Part shown: one piece after another, positions 1-7,132 of the stretch
Position numbering within the stretch: position 1 is the stretch's first letter
How the letters are laid out: each line of letters opens with the position of its first letter
Origin: JACDDK01 sp038198445
Lineage (GTDB): Bacteria; Actinomycetota; Rubrobacteria; Rubrobacterales; Rubrobacteraceae
Assembly: GCA_038198445.1 (NCBI GenBank)
Contig: JBBPZZ010000146.1
Span: 1 to 20,777 of the forward strand
Length of the DNA stretch: 20,777 nt
Direction: 5' to 3'
Position numbers and translations under genes: made by a program
Notes under the pieces: model-generated
The model's input: the letters and a program-made list of their open reading frames with translations, nothing else
Told to the model about the DNA's origin: nothing
Databases searched by the model: none

Positions 1-129
1 AAAGCCCAAGCCCGCACCCGCGATGCTCTGGTAGAGGTGATGGGCCAGGCACTCTCTACGGTCAGCACCCAGGATGCGCTAGGTTTCTTCGAGCACGCTG
101 GCTACCGTCCACAGGTTCAGCTTCTTTGA
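1..129 (+). mobile_element. IS630-family transposase, C-terminal fragment
   Basis: Frame 1 is open from the window edge to a TGA at 127-129 and encodes 42 residues. The end of this peptide, with D-A-L-G-F-F-E-H-A-G-Y about 17 residues before the stop, is the usual tail of IS630/Tc1-type DDE transposases, which close with a helix and an xGFFxHxGY-like motif. The catalytic DDE residues lie outside the window. IS630 elements insert at TA dinucleotides, and several TA steps follow the stop (about 131-142), so the element edge is probably within a few tens of bases. I could not pair a terminal inverted repeat because the other end is absent. It is either an intact element cut by the window edge or a remnant. 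Confidence 0.7.
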
Positions 130-399
130 ATAGTGCTGTATACTGCTGCCGTACAGTCCGCTAGACGCACCCGAACCGCTCCGGCTCCTCCCGCGAGCGC
201 CTCGTCTGGCGCTCGCCCGAACCGAACTTGTCTGCTCTGAACCAGTCCGCTCCGAACGAGATTCTTCGTCACGCCGGTCGACGTTCATCATCAACTCGTC
301 ATTCTCAGGGCGGTCCTCGCCGCCTTGCGGTCGGTTGATCCGGCGCTGTTCGTACTCCCTGGCCGGGTCCCACCCTCCTTCGCCACCTCTCTCGGACAA
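79..399 (-). pseudogene. Doubtful hydrophilic hypothetical ORF running into the IS end
   Basis: The frame starts at TTG 399, with a GAGGGG-like ribosome binding site about 8 bases upstream, and gives 106 residues. The first 50 residues are rich in Arg, Glu and Asp; the next part is Ser/Gly/Arg-rich with no recognisable domain. The last 15 or so residues are antisense to the transposase C-terminus. If the gene is real, its original 3' end was replaced by the IS630 insertion, leaving a truncated product. Equally it may be a chance frame in GC-rich DNA. I recognise no family. Confidence 0.2.
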
Positions 400-597
400 G
401 TTGCCTACCCCTCTCTAAAACGGCGCGGCAGCATAGGGCGGCCCCGCTCTCTGGACGGATTTCAAACACGAGGTGTACCCGCAAACTCGCATTACCATGC
501 CCAGTGAAACACAAGCGGCGGAATTGAACCCAAATCTTCCGTCATGCGTATAAGGATAAAGATCCTAGAACTCCAGACTAGCGAGGGTGGTTCACTG
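130..597. other. Long stretch without a convincing gene, next to an IS end
   Basis: This 468-base stretch between the transposase stop and doxX has no open frame I trust. On the minus strand a frame from TTG at 399 reads through an Arg/Ser/Glu/Gly-rich, low-complexity sequence into the transposase region. It is listed separately as a doubtful gene. Towards the right end are two short dyads: AGGAT-aaag-ATCCT at 553-566 and GTTCAC-tg-GTGAAC at 590-603, the latter lying over the doxX start. A T-loop-like string on the minus strand near 510-540 does not fold as a tRNA. Confidence 0.5.
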
Positions 598-1098
598 GTG
601 AACGGAATGACGTGGGTGCGAGTCCTGATCGGCGCCACCTGGCTCAACGGCGGTCTCGAGAAGCTCCTTAGCCGGGACTTCACGCACCAGTTCGCCGAGA
701 GCCTCAAGGCGGGCGGCTTCGTCTCTCAGGCGCCGCCCTTCTTCCGGAGTTTCATGCAGAGTACCGTGGTCCCAAACGCCGAACTCTTCGCCCAGGTCAC
801 AAGGGTCGTGGAACTATCGCTGGGCGTGGCTCTGATCCTGGGCCTCCTTACCAACCTTGCGGCCATCGGCAGCATAGCAATGAGCGTCAACATCATGCTC
901 TCCCAGGGCGGCGTCCGGTTTGGTAGCGGCCTCGGCGCGCCGGAGTTCATGACCATAAACGTGCTGGTCGCCCTGATCTCTCTGGCAATCCTACTCAGCC
1001 CCGCGGCGAAGGCAATCTCTATCGACTCGGGACTCGCCAGCCGGAGCCCTGGTCTCTCACCACTGCTCGTGAACCGCCGGCAGAGCACCAGGGAGTAA
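598..1098 (+). CDS. DoxX-family membrane protein
   Basis: This encodes a 166-residue integral membrane protein of the DoxX/TQO small-subunit family. The family includes the small subunit of thiosulfate:quinone oxidoreductase and many membrane redox proteins of unclear role. It shows the typical N-terminal W-V-R-V-L-I-G-A-T-W-L-N-G-G-L-E-K helix followed by three further hydrophobic helices. The C-terminal tail is basic and Ser/Arg-rich. I chose the GTG at 598 because GAGGGTGG at 583-590 lies seven bases upstream. An in-frame ATG at 544 would add 18 residues but has no ribosome binding site, and ATG 607 is too far from the site. A 6-2-6 palindrome (590-603) covers the start and could influence initiation. 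No electron-transfer partner is adjacent, so the substrate is unknown. Confidence 0.8.
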   Translation: MNGMTWVRVLIGATWLNGGLEKLLSRDFTHQFAESLKAGGFVSQAPPFFRSFMQSTVVPNAELFAQVTRVVELSLGVALILGLLTNLAAIGSIAMSVNIMLSQGGVRFGSGLGAPEFMTINVLVALISLAILLSPAAKAISIDSGLASRSPGLSPLLVNRRQSTRE

Positions 1099-1123
1099 AA
1101 AGGCCTCGTTCAGCAACGAGCCC
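1097..1123 (-). terminator. Intrinsic terminator of lysA
   Basis: CTCGTT (1105-1110) and AACGAG (1115-1120) form a six-pair hairpin with a CAGC loop, extended by G/C pairs around a bulge. Read on the minus strand it is followed by five T residues (complement of 1097-1101). It lies about 40 bases past the lysA stop and overlaps the doxX stop codon, so it fits a Rho-independent terminator for lysA between convergent genes. Confidence 0.6.
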
Positions 1124-1162
1124 GCGGGTTCTTGCTCACGGCTGCTACCTGATACCCGGATC

Positions 1163-2416
1163 TTACAAAAACGCCGGTACCAGCTCGCCCTTTATGAGGT
1201 CGGCGTTGTGTTCGCGCTCGCGCACCACGGCCCAACGGTCGCCCCGAACTAGGACTTCCGCGGCACGGGGCCGGGAGTTGTAATTGGAAGCCATCGAGAA
1301 ACCGTAGGCTCCGGCGCTCATGACGGCGAGCGTGTCGCCCTCGGCTGCATCCGGTAGCTCGCGGTCGCGGGCGAGGTAGTCGCCGGATTCGCACACGGGA
1401 CCGACGAGGTCCGCGTTCACCACCGAGCCGTCCTCTTTCACGGAGCGTACCTCGTGGTAAGCGTCGTAGAGGCTCGGGCGCAGGAGGTCGTTCATACCGG
1501 CGTCAGCGACTATGAAGTCCTTCTCGCCGCTCTTCTTCCGGTAGATGACGCTCGTCAGAAGGGCGCCCGCGTTACCCGCGATGTAGCGGCCCATCTCGCA
1601 GAGTATCTTCGTTCCGGTCGCCTCCAACGCGGGCCGGATGGCGTCGACCAGGTCCTTCGGGGATGGGGTGTCTTCATCCTTGTAGCGGATGCCCAGGCCC
1701 CCGCCGATGTTGAAATATTGGATGCCGAAGCCGCGGTTTCTTAGCTCCTCTACGAGGCCGGCGCTCTTCTCTATGGCCTCGACGTGAGGGGCGAGTTTGG
1801 TGATCTGGGAGCCGATGTGCTGGTGTACCCCGATCAGGTCCACGCACCTGAACTCTCCTATCCGCTCCGCCAACCGCATCGCCTCGTCGACCGGGATGCC
1901 GAACTTGTCCTGCTCCCGGCCCGTGGTGATGTGGTCGTGGGAGCCGGCGTCCACGTTGGGGTTGACGCGCAGCGAGACGCGGACGCGCTTCCCGTGGCGG
2001 GCGGCGAAGCGTTCTAGGTGCTCAAGCTCGGAAGCCGACTCGACGTTGAAGAGCAGGATGCGCTCCCCGAGCCCGGCCATCAACTCCTGCTCCGTCTTCC
2101 CTACCCCGGCGAAGACTACTTTCTTGGGATCGAACCCGGCGCGCATCGCCCGGTAAAGCTCGCCGCCGGAGACGATGTCCGCCCCGGCTCCGAAGGATGC
2201 AAGCGTCCGCAGAACGGCGAGGTTAGCATTCGCCTTGACCGCGAAGCAGACCAGGTGATCCAGGCCCGAAAAAGCCTCGTCCAACTCTCTGTACGCTCTC
2301 TCCAGAGCGGCGTGGCTGTAGACGTAGGTCGGCGTCCCCGTCGTCTGGGCTATCTCGGAGAGCGGTACTTCCTCGCAGTAGAGGCCGCCCTCCTCGTAGT
2401 GAAAGTCGTCCAACAC
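1163..2416 (-). CDS. lysA: Diaminopimelate decarboxylase
   Basis: LysA is a PLP-dependent fold-III (alanine racemase-like) enzyme. It decarboxylates meso-diaminopimelate to L-lysine, the last step of the DAP pathway, in the cytosol. The product is 417 residues, normal for the family. Visible motifs are the PLP lysine in V-C-F-A-V-K-A-N-A-N (Lys61), H-Q-H-I-G-S-Q (198-204), the phosphate-binding G-G-G-L-G (238-242), the active-site Cys342 in G-P-V-C-E-S-G-D, and the C-terminal A-Y-G-F-S-M-A-S-N-Y-N segment. The usual E-P-G-R reads E-M-G-R here (274-277). GGAGG at 2420-2424 is only 3 bases from the GTG at 2416 but 6 from the next codon, TTG 2413, so initiation may occur at the TTG. The gene is divergent from the DapC-like aminotransferase, consistent with co-regulation of lysine genes. 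Confidence 0.95.
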   Translation of the reverse strand: MLDDFHYEEGGLYCEEVPLSEIAQTTGTPTYVYSHAALERAYRELDEAFSGLDHLVCFAVKANANLAVLRTLASFGAGADIVSGGELYRAMRAGFDPKKVVFAGVGKTEQELMAGLGERILLFNVESASELEHLERFAARHGKRVRVSLRVNPNVDAGSHDHITTGREQDKFGIPVDEAMRLAERIGEFRCVDLIGVHQHIGSQITKLAPHVEAIEKSAGLVEELRNRGFGIQYFNIGGGLGIRYKDEDTPSPKDLVDAIRPALEATGTKILCEMGRYIAGNAGALLTSVIYRKKSGEKDFIVADAGMNDLLRPSLYDAYHEVRSVKEDGSVVNADLVGPVCESGDYLARDRELPDAAEGDTLAVMSAGAYGFSMASNYNSRPRAAEVLVRGDRWAVVREREHNADLIKGELVPAFL

Positions 2417-2422
2417 GTACCT

Positions 2423-2480
2423 CCTTACGGCTTCTATTGGAAATGTTATATTTCTGGCTCCTGCACGACGAGCCGTAGGG
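2423..2480. promoter_or_regulatory. Inverted repeat across the lysA/dapC divergent gap
   Basis: CCTTACGGCT (2423-2432) and AGCCGTAGGG (2471-2480) are inverted copies matching at 9 of 10 positions, separated by 38 bases. The left arm overlaps the lysA ribosome binding site, which on the minus strand reads AGCCGTAAGGAGG. The loop holds AT-rich, -10-like text (TATAAC on the minus strand), and a TATACT at about 2485-2490 on the plus strand could serve dapC. It may be a regulator dyad or, in a transcript starting upstream of it, a hairpin hiding the lysA Shine-Dalgarno site. Confidence 0.35.
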
Positions 2481-2518
2481 AGAATATACTCCGTGCCGGA
2501 ACCCGGCGCGACACGAAT

Positions 2519-3703
2519 ATGGAAGATCCTCTCAGACCCGCAACCGCCGCGACCTCGCCCCTGGTCCTCAATCCCGTGCTGGAGCGGCAGGGCGCATATC
2601 CTCTCCTGCGCCTGGATGAGCGCCGGCAGAAACTTCAGGAGAGGGGCGTGGATCTCTTTGACTTCGGGACCGGCGACCCGCGCGAACGGACGGACGGGGA
2701 GATCCGTCAGGCTCTAATAGAGGGTGTCCCGGAGGTGAGCCAGTATCCGAGCGCGGTCGGCAAACCGTCGCTGCGCGAGGCTTTTTGCGGCTGGATGGGC
2801 CGCCGCCACGGCGTCGCGCTCGACCCGGCCACCGAGGTCATGCCCGCGACGGGCTCGAAGGAGGCTATCTTCCACGCGCCGCTCGCCTTCCTCCATCCTT
2901 CGCACGAGCGCCGGGGCGCCGCCTATGGCACGCCGGGATATCCGGTCTACGAACGGGGGACACTCTTCGCCGGAGGCGTGGCGCTGCCGCTGGAGTTGAC
3001 GCGGAAAGATAGTTTCCTGCTGCCACTGGAGGCCGTGGACCCGGAGAGGACGCGGATACTCTGGCTCAACTACCCCCACAACCCGACCGGCGCGAGCGCG
3101 GACTACGCGTACCTGGAGAAAGTAGCGGAGTTCTGCCGCGAGCACGACATACTGCTCTTCTCCGACGAATGCTACAACGACATCTACTCCGGCGAACCGC
3201 CTCCCTCGATCCTGGAGGTAACAAAAGAGCGCGCGCTCGCATTCTGCTCCCTGAGCAAACGTAGCGGCATGACCGGCTACCGCTCGGCTATGATGGCCGG
3301 CGACCCGGAACTCATAGCCGCCCTTAAGAAACTGCGGCCCTCCGTCGGAGTCGCGCCTCCGGCATTCGTCCAGGACGCCGCGACCGCCGCCTGGAGCGAC
3401 GACGAGCACGTAGAAGAGCGGCGGCTCATCTTCGGCGAGAAGCGTAAACTCTTCACCGATTTCTTCGAGCGCGCCAACCTCGAATATCTGTCCACGGACG
3501 CGAGCTTCTATCTGTGGGTCACGGTGCCTGAGACGTTCATCGACGACGAAGCTTACGCCCTGCGACTGATGGAAGAAGGAATCGTCGTGGCGCCGGGACG
3601 CGCCTTCGGACCGGGTGGCGAGGGATACATCAGGGTCGCCCTCGTACCGAACCTAGAAGATTGCCGGCGGGCGATAGACCGCTGGAAAAAGATAGAAGCC
3701 TAA
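2519..3703 (+). CDS. dapC: Succinyldiaminopimelate aminotransferase (DapC-like, class I/II)
   Basis: This encodes a 394-residue fold-I PLP aminotransferase. Context and sequence suggest N-succinyl-2-amino-6-ketopimelate:glutamate transamination in the succinylase branch of lysine synthesis. Seen are G-T-G-D-P-R-E-R (50-57), the N-P-T-G cofactor motif (188-191), S-D-E-C-Y-N-D with the PLP-pyridine Asp216 and Tyr219, the Schiff-base lysine in S-L-S-K-R-S (Lys247), and a C-terminal I-R-V substrate-carboxylate arginine (Arg372). The open frame extends far upstream, but that part is antisense to lysA. ATG 2519 is the first start after the lysA promoter, although no good ribosome binding site precedes it. 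Divergence from lysA and proximity to dapD and dapE support dapC over a generic aspartate/alanine aminotransferase. Confidence 0.85.
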   Translation: MEDPLRPATAATSPLVLNPVLERQGAYPLLRLDERRQKLQERGVDLFDFGTGDPRERTDGEIRQALIEGVPEVSQYPSAVGKPSLREAFCGWMGRRHGVALDPATEVMPATGSKEAIFHAPLAFLHPSHERRGAAYGTPGYPVYERGTLFAGGVALPLELTRKDSFLLPLEAVDPERTRILWLNYPHNPTGASADYAYLEKVAEFCREHDILLFSDECYNDIYSGEPPPSILEVTKERALAFCSLSKRSGMTGYRSAMMAGDPELIAALKKLRPSVGVAPPAFVQDAATAAWSDDEHVEERRLIFGEKRKLFTDFFERANLEYLSTDASFYLWVTVPETFIDDEAYALRLMEEGIVVAPGRAFGPGGEGYIRVALVPNLEDCRRAIDRWKKIEA

Positions 3704-3731
3704 AGAAACGGGAGATCGCTGGTGAACAAGT

Positions 3732-4229
3732 ATGGAGATACGTAACGCTGTAGAGGCCGACCTGCCGATCATCGTGGAGATCTACAACTCCACTGTCCCG
3801 AGCCGGATGGTTACCGCTGATACAGTGCCGGTCTCCGTCGAGCAAAGGCTGCCGTGGTTCCGGGAGCATGATCCGGGCAGGCGTCCGCTCTGGGTTGCGG
3901 AGGAAGAGGAGGAGATCATCGGATGGCTCAGTCTGGGCGACTTCTACGACGGGCGTCCCGCTTATCATCGGACGGCCGAGGTCGGCGTCTACGTCAGGGA
4001 GGGTCATCGGGGAAGCGGCGTCGGCGGGTATCTGCTCGAAGAGGCCCTCCGTCACGCGCCGGGGCTCGGCATCGAAACCCTGACCGCCGGAGCTTTCGGC
4101 CACAACGAGCCGAGCCTGAAACTCTTCGAGCGCTTCGGGTTCGAGCGCTGGGCGCGATTCCCGCGGGTGGCCGAGCTAGACGGCGTCGAACGGGATCTCG
4201 TCGTCTTGGGTCTCAGGCTCGAAAGGTAA
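3732..4229 (+). CDS. GNAT N-acetyltransferase, phosphinothricin/amino-acid type
   Basis: The 165-residue product is a single GNAT domain using acetyl-CoA. The N-terminal I-R-N-A-V-E-A-D-L-P-I-I-V-E-I-Y-N pattern resembles the phosphinothricin acetyltransferase / MnaT (YncA) subgroup, which N-acetylates amino acids and analogues. The acetyl-CoA motif A is V-R-E-G-H-R-G-S-G-V-G-G (88-99), followed by H-N-E-P-S-L-K-L-F-E-R-F-G-F (124-137). It begins 28 bases after the aminotransferase, so the two are likely co-transcribed. A GGGAG lies about 17 bases before the ATG, which is far; GTG 3722 fits that site better but its frame stops after seven codons. The substrate cannot be read from sequence, and a role in lysine synthesis is not implied by the family. 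Confidence 0.8.
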   Translation: MEIRNAVEADLPIIVEIYNSTVPSRMVTADTVPVSVEQRLPWFREHDPGRRPLWVAEEEEEIIGWLSLGDFYDGRPAYHRTAEVGVYVREGHRGSGVGGYLLEEALRHAPGLGIETLTAGAFGHNEPSLKLFERFGFERWARFPRVAELDGVERDLVVLGLRLER

Positions 4230-4233
4230 TCAC

Positions 4234-4246
4234 GCGGCATCGCCGC
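4234..4246. terminator. Short GC hairpin between convergent genes
   Basis: GCGGC-ATC-GCCGC forms a perfect five-pair stem between the acetyltransferase stop and the EamA stop. It has no T tract on either strand, so it is at best a weak or Rho-assisted terminator. Confidence 0.25.
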
Positions 4247-4258
4247 CTGGATCATCGT

Positions 4259-5119
4259 TCAACCGAGCGCCAGCGCCGCGATTCCCAGCACCATTACGCC
4301 GGCGGCGAGAAGGCGGCGAGACGTGTTGCCTTCGGCCAGGAGGCGGGCGCCCATCGCGGCGCCGATAAGTATCGAGATCTCACGAGCCGGGGCCACGTAG
4401 CTTAGCGGAGTAAAGACGAGCGCTGTGAGCACCAGCACGTAGGAGAGTGGAGAGAGCACAGCGATGCCGAGCGTCTCGAAACGGTGGGCGCGCCAGACGG
4501 CGGTGACTTCCTCCCACCGGCGCAACCCGAGAGGCGAGAGCAGCGTAACGAGGACCGTGTTGGCCGCCCAGTATTGCAACAAGGGAGGTACGTGTAGCGC
4601 GCTCACGGCCTGTTTGTCCACGAGGGTGTAGGCTGCTATAAAGCAGCCGGTCAGTAGACCGTACCCTGCGCCTTTTCCAAGGCTGAAGCCGCGACCGCTC
4701 CCGCCCTCCGTAGTCAACAAGAATACTCCGGCGGTGACCAGGGCTATACCTAATACGGCGACAGCGCCAGGCCTCTCACCCAGCAGCACGACTGCGGCAG
4801 CGGTCGCGAGCAGAGGCCCCGTGCCACGCGCAAGAGGGTAGACGACCGAGAGATCCCCCACCGCGTATCCGCGTTGCAGAGAGAGAAAATAAACGATGTG
4901 CAGAACACCGCTCCCAACCATGCAGACTATCACCAGTGGTTCCAAACGCGGCATCTCGAAGAGCAGGATAACCGCCGCCACGGGCGCGAAGATGAGCGAG
5001 GAGAGCGCGTTGAAGAGCCAGACGAAAGGAGCGCCGCCCTGGACCCTCTTGGCTAGGAAGTTCCAGGTCGCGTGGAAGACGGCTGCCGTGAGTACCAGGA
5101 CCAAGGCGGAGAGGGTCAT
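4259..5119 (-). CDS. EamA-family (DMT superfamily) permease
   Basis: The product is a 286-residue polytopic protein with about ten hydrophobic helices arranged as two tandem EamA halves (roughly 1-135 and 150-285). This is the architecture of drug/metabolite transporters that export amino acids and other small molecules. The first half carries A-T-W-N-F-L-A-K and, later, Y-P-L-A-R-G-T-G-P-L with G-E-R-P at its end, as is common in the family. ATG 5119 is preceded by AAAGGAA at about 10 bases. The gene sits on the opposite strand inside the lysine cluster, between the acetyltransferase and dapD. An amino-acid efflux role is a guess from this position; the substrate is unknown. Confidence 0.85.
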   Translation of the reverse strand: MTLSALVLVLTAAVFHATWNFLAKRVQGGAPFVWLFNALSSLIFAPVAAVILLFEMPRLEPLVIVCMVGSGVLHIVYFLSLQRGYAVGDLSVVYPLARGTGPLLATAAAVVLLGERPGAVAVLGIALVTAGVFLLTTEGGSGRGFSLGKGAGYGLLTGCFIAAYTLVDKQAVSALHVPPLLQYWAANTVLVTLLSPLGLRRWEEVTAVWRAHRFETLGIAVLSPLSYVLVLTALVFTPLSYVAPAREISILIGAAMGARLLAEGNTSRRLLAAGVMVLGIAALALG

Positions 5120-5255
5120 TCCGCAAGATTCCTTTCCGCGCGAGGTACGAAGGCTAGGGTGCAGGAGCAGAGTATAGCGGAGAAGAGATCCAGCCTCCTG
5201 CTAAACTGGCGCACGTGCCGGTACGGACTTACACATCTAAAGGAGAACCACCGAG

Positions 5256-6062
5256 ATGAAAGAGAAAATAGAAGCCGCGTTTGATGACCGGGATCTGCTC
5301 GAGGAACATGAGTATCGTCAGGCGGTCCTGGATACTGTAGAGGCCCTGGACCGCGGCGAACTGCGAGTAGCGGAGAAGAGGCACGGCGAATGGGAATCAA
5401 ACGCCTGGGTGATGAAGGCGATCAACCTGTACTTTGGGATAGCCGAGATGAAGACTATAGAGGCCGGACCTTTCGAGTACCACGATAAGATCCCCACGAA
5501 GAAGAACCTGGCCGAGGCGGGCGTGCGCGTCGTGCCGCCGGGTACCGTCCGCTACGGAGCGTTCGTCGAGCCGGGCGTCGTGGTGATGCCAGGCTACGTG
5601 AACATCGGGGCGTATGTGGGCAGCGGCACGATGGTCGATACCTGGGCGACGGTAGGTTCGGGAGCCCAGATCGGCCGCAACGTCCACCTCGCCGGCGGCG
5701 TCGGCATCGGCGGCGTCCTGGAGCCGCCGGGCGCGATGCCGGTCGTTATAGAGGACGGAGCATTCGTCGGCTCACGGGCTGTCGTCGTCGAGGGCGTGCG
5801 CGTCGAGGAAGAGGCGGTCCTCGGGGCGAACGTGGTGCTCACCGGCTCCACCCAGATCATGGACGTAACCGGCCCTGAAGAGGTCATCCACCGGGGCCGC
5901 GTCCCAGCCCGCTCGGTCGTCGTCGCCGGGACCCGAGCGAAAGAGTTCCCCGCCGGCTCTTACCAGCTCCAAACCGCCCTCATTATCGGACAGCGCCGCG
6001 AATCGACTGACCGGAAGACCTCTCTGAACGACGCCCTCAGGACGTTCGGGGTGAGCGTGTGA
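5256..6062 (+). CDS. dapD: Tetrahydrodipicolinate N-succinyltransferase
   Basis: DapD transfers succinyl from succinyl-CoA to tetrahydrodipicolinate, the committed step of the succinylase route to meso-DAP and lysine. The 268-residue product has an N-terminal helical part with K-I-P-T-K-K-N-L (about 78-85). A left-handed beta-helix of hexapeptide repeats follows, including N-I-G-A-Y-V-G-S-G-T-M-V-D-T-W-A-T-V-G-S and N-V-H-L-A-G-G-V-G-I-G-G-V. This is the E. coli type of DapD, close to its 274 residues, rather than the longer mycobacterial type. AGGAG at 5241-5245 lies ten bases before the ATG. Its stop overlaps the dapE start, implying translational coupling. Confidence 0.95.
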   Translation: MKEKIEAAFDDRDLLEEHEYRQAVLDTVEALDRGELRVAEKRHGEWESNAWVMKAINLYFGIAEMKTIEAGPFEYHDKIPTKKNLAEAGVRVVPPGTVRYGAFVEPGVVVMPGYVNIGAYVGSGTMVDTWATVGSGAQIGRNVHLAGGVGIGGVLEPPGAMPVVIEDGAFVGSRAVVVEGVRVEEEAVLGANVVLTGSTQIMDVTGPEEVIHRGRVPARSVVVAGTRAKEFPAGSYQLQTALIIGQRRESTDRKTSLNDALRTFGVSV

Positions 6063-7129
6063 GGGACCGGCTCCTGGAAGCGCTTCTCTTCTTCCTCGAA
6101 CGCCCGAGCGTTATCGGGGAGGAGAAACGGCTCTGCGACGACCTCGAAGCTCGTATAGCGGCCTCACCCGGCTGGGAGATACAGCGCGTCTCCAACAGCC
6201 TCGCCATCCGCCGCCGGACCTCGGACGCCTCTAACAAGAAAGTCGTCTTCGTCGGACACCTGGACACGGTGCCGGAGCCTGAGGGCAGCATCGAAGTGCG
6301 CGTGGATGGAGAGCGTATCTATGGCCGCGGCGCATCGGACATGAAAGCCGGGGACGCGGTGATGATTGCGTTGCTGGAAGATTTTCCGTGGGGGGAGAGC
6401 CGGGTCGAACCGCTCTTCGTTTTCTACGAGCGGGAGGAAGGACCTTACGCGGAGAACGGCCTGGAAGCGGTCTTCGCCGGAAGCCCGTGGGTGCTGGACG
6501 CGGACCTCGCGCTAGTCCTGGAGCCCACGGCGGGCGCGCTGGAAGTCGGATGCGTCGGGACCGCCCAGGTCGAGGTTACTTTTCGCGGGAAGCCGGCCCA
6601 CTCGGCCCGTCCGTGGCAGGGAGAGAACGCGCTGACGAAAGCCGGAGAATTCCTGACGGCGCTGCACGGTCGACCGGCGGAGGAAGTCATAGTCGAAGGT
6701 TTGCCGTTCTACGAGGTCCTCACGCCGACGATGGCGCGGGGCGGGCGGGCGAAGAACGTGGTGCCGGACGAGTTCTGGGTCAACGTGAACTACCGTTTCG
6801 CTCCCGGCAGAGGCATCGAGGACATCCGGCAGCTCTTTGAGAGGCTGCTAAAAGGAAAAGCGTCCTACGAGATATCCGACTTCGCGCCGAGCGGGCCGGT
6901 CAACCTGGACAACCCGCTGCTGCAAGAGCTTATCGGCGCGGGGCTCGAGGTTCGTCCCAAGCAGGCCTGGACGGACGTTGCCCGCTTCGCGGAGCGGGGC
7001 GTGTCGGCGGCGAACTTCGGTCCGGGACTTCCGGCGCAGGCCCACCAGAAGGACGAGTACGCGGAGCTTCCGATGCTAGAGGAGTGCTACGAGCGCGTGA
7101 GGAGTTTCGTGGGGCGGTTCGCACTGTAG
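6059..7129 (+). CDS. dapE: Succinyl-diaminopimelate desuccinylase
   Basis: DapE is an M20-family binuclear zinc amidohydrolase. It removes succinate from N-succinyl-LL-DAP to give LL-DAP. The 356-residue protein shows metal and catalytic motifs in order: G-H-L-D-T-V-P (His and the Asp of HxD), G-A-S-D-M-K-A-G-D-A (bridging Asp), the E-R-E-E-G-P general-base/metal glutamate pair, L-E-P-T, and the dimer-domain G-K-P-A-H-S-A-R-P-W-Q-G-E-N-A. The C-terminal metal histidine lies in A-H-Q-K-D-E-Y. The start GTG at 6059 overlaps the dapD stop by four bases (GTGA), typical of an actinobacterial dapD-dapE pair. It ends three bases from the convergent PAS/GGDEF/EAL gene with no visible terminator. Confidence 0.93.
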   Translation: MRDRLLEALLFFLERPSVIGEEKRLCDDLEARIAASPGWEIQRVSNSLAIRRRTSDASNKKVVFVGHLDTVPEPEGSIEVRVDGERIYGRGASDMKAGDAVMIALLEDFPWGESRVEPLFVFYEREEGPYAENGLEAVFAGSPWVLDADLALVLEPTAGALEVGCVGTAQVEVTFRGKPAHSARPWQGENALTKAGEFLTALHGRPAEEVIVEGLPFYEVLTPTMARGGRAKNVVPDEFWVNVNYRFAPGRGIEDIRQLFERLLKGKASYEISDFAPSGPVNLDNPLLQELIGAGLEVRPKQAWTDVARFAERGVSAANFGPGLPAQAHQKDEYAELPMLEECYERVRSFVGRFAL

Positions 7130-7132
7130 CGG

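Noticed and set aside
505..600. tRNA-like T-loop string (GGTTCAATTCC) on the minus strand
   Set aside because: The T-stem does not pair, there is no D-loop pattern and no acceptor-stem complement at the proper distance, so it is neither an intact tRNA nor a convincing att remnant.
2018..2518. N-terminal extension of the aminotransferase frame
   Set aside because: These 167 codons are antisense to lysA and show no family similarity; the aminotransferase fold starts after ATG 2519.
2714..3409. 231-codon minus-strand frame opposite the aminotransferase
   Set aside because: It is antisense to the conserved PLP-binding core and has low-complexity Arg/Val/Gly composition.
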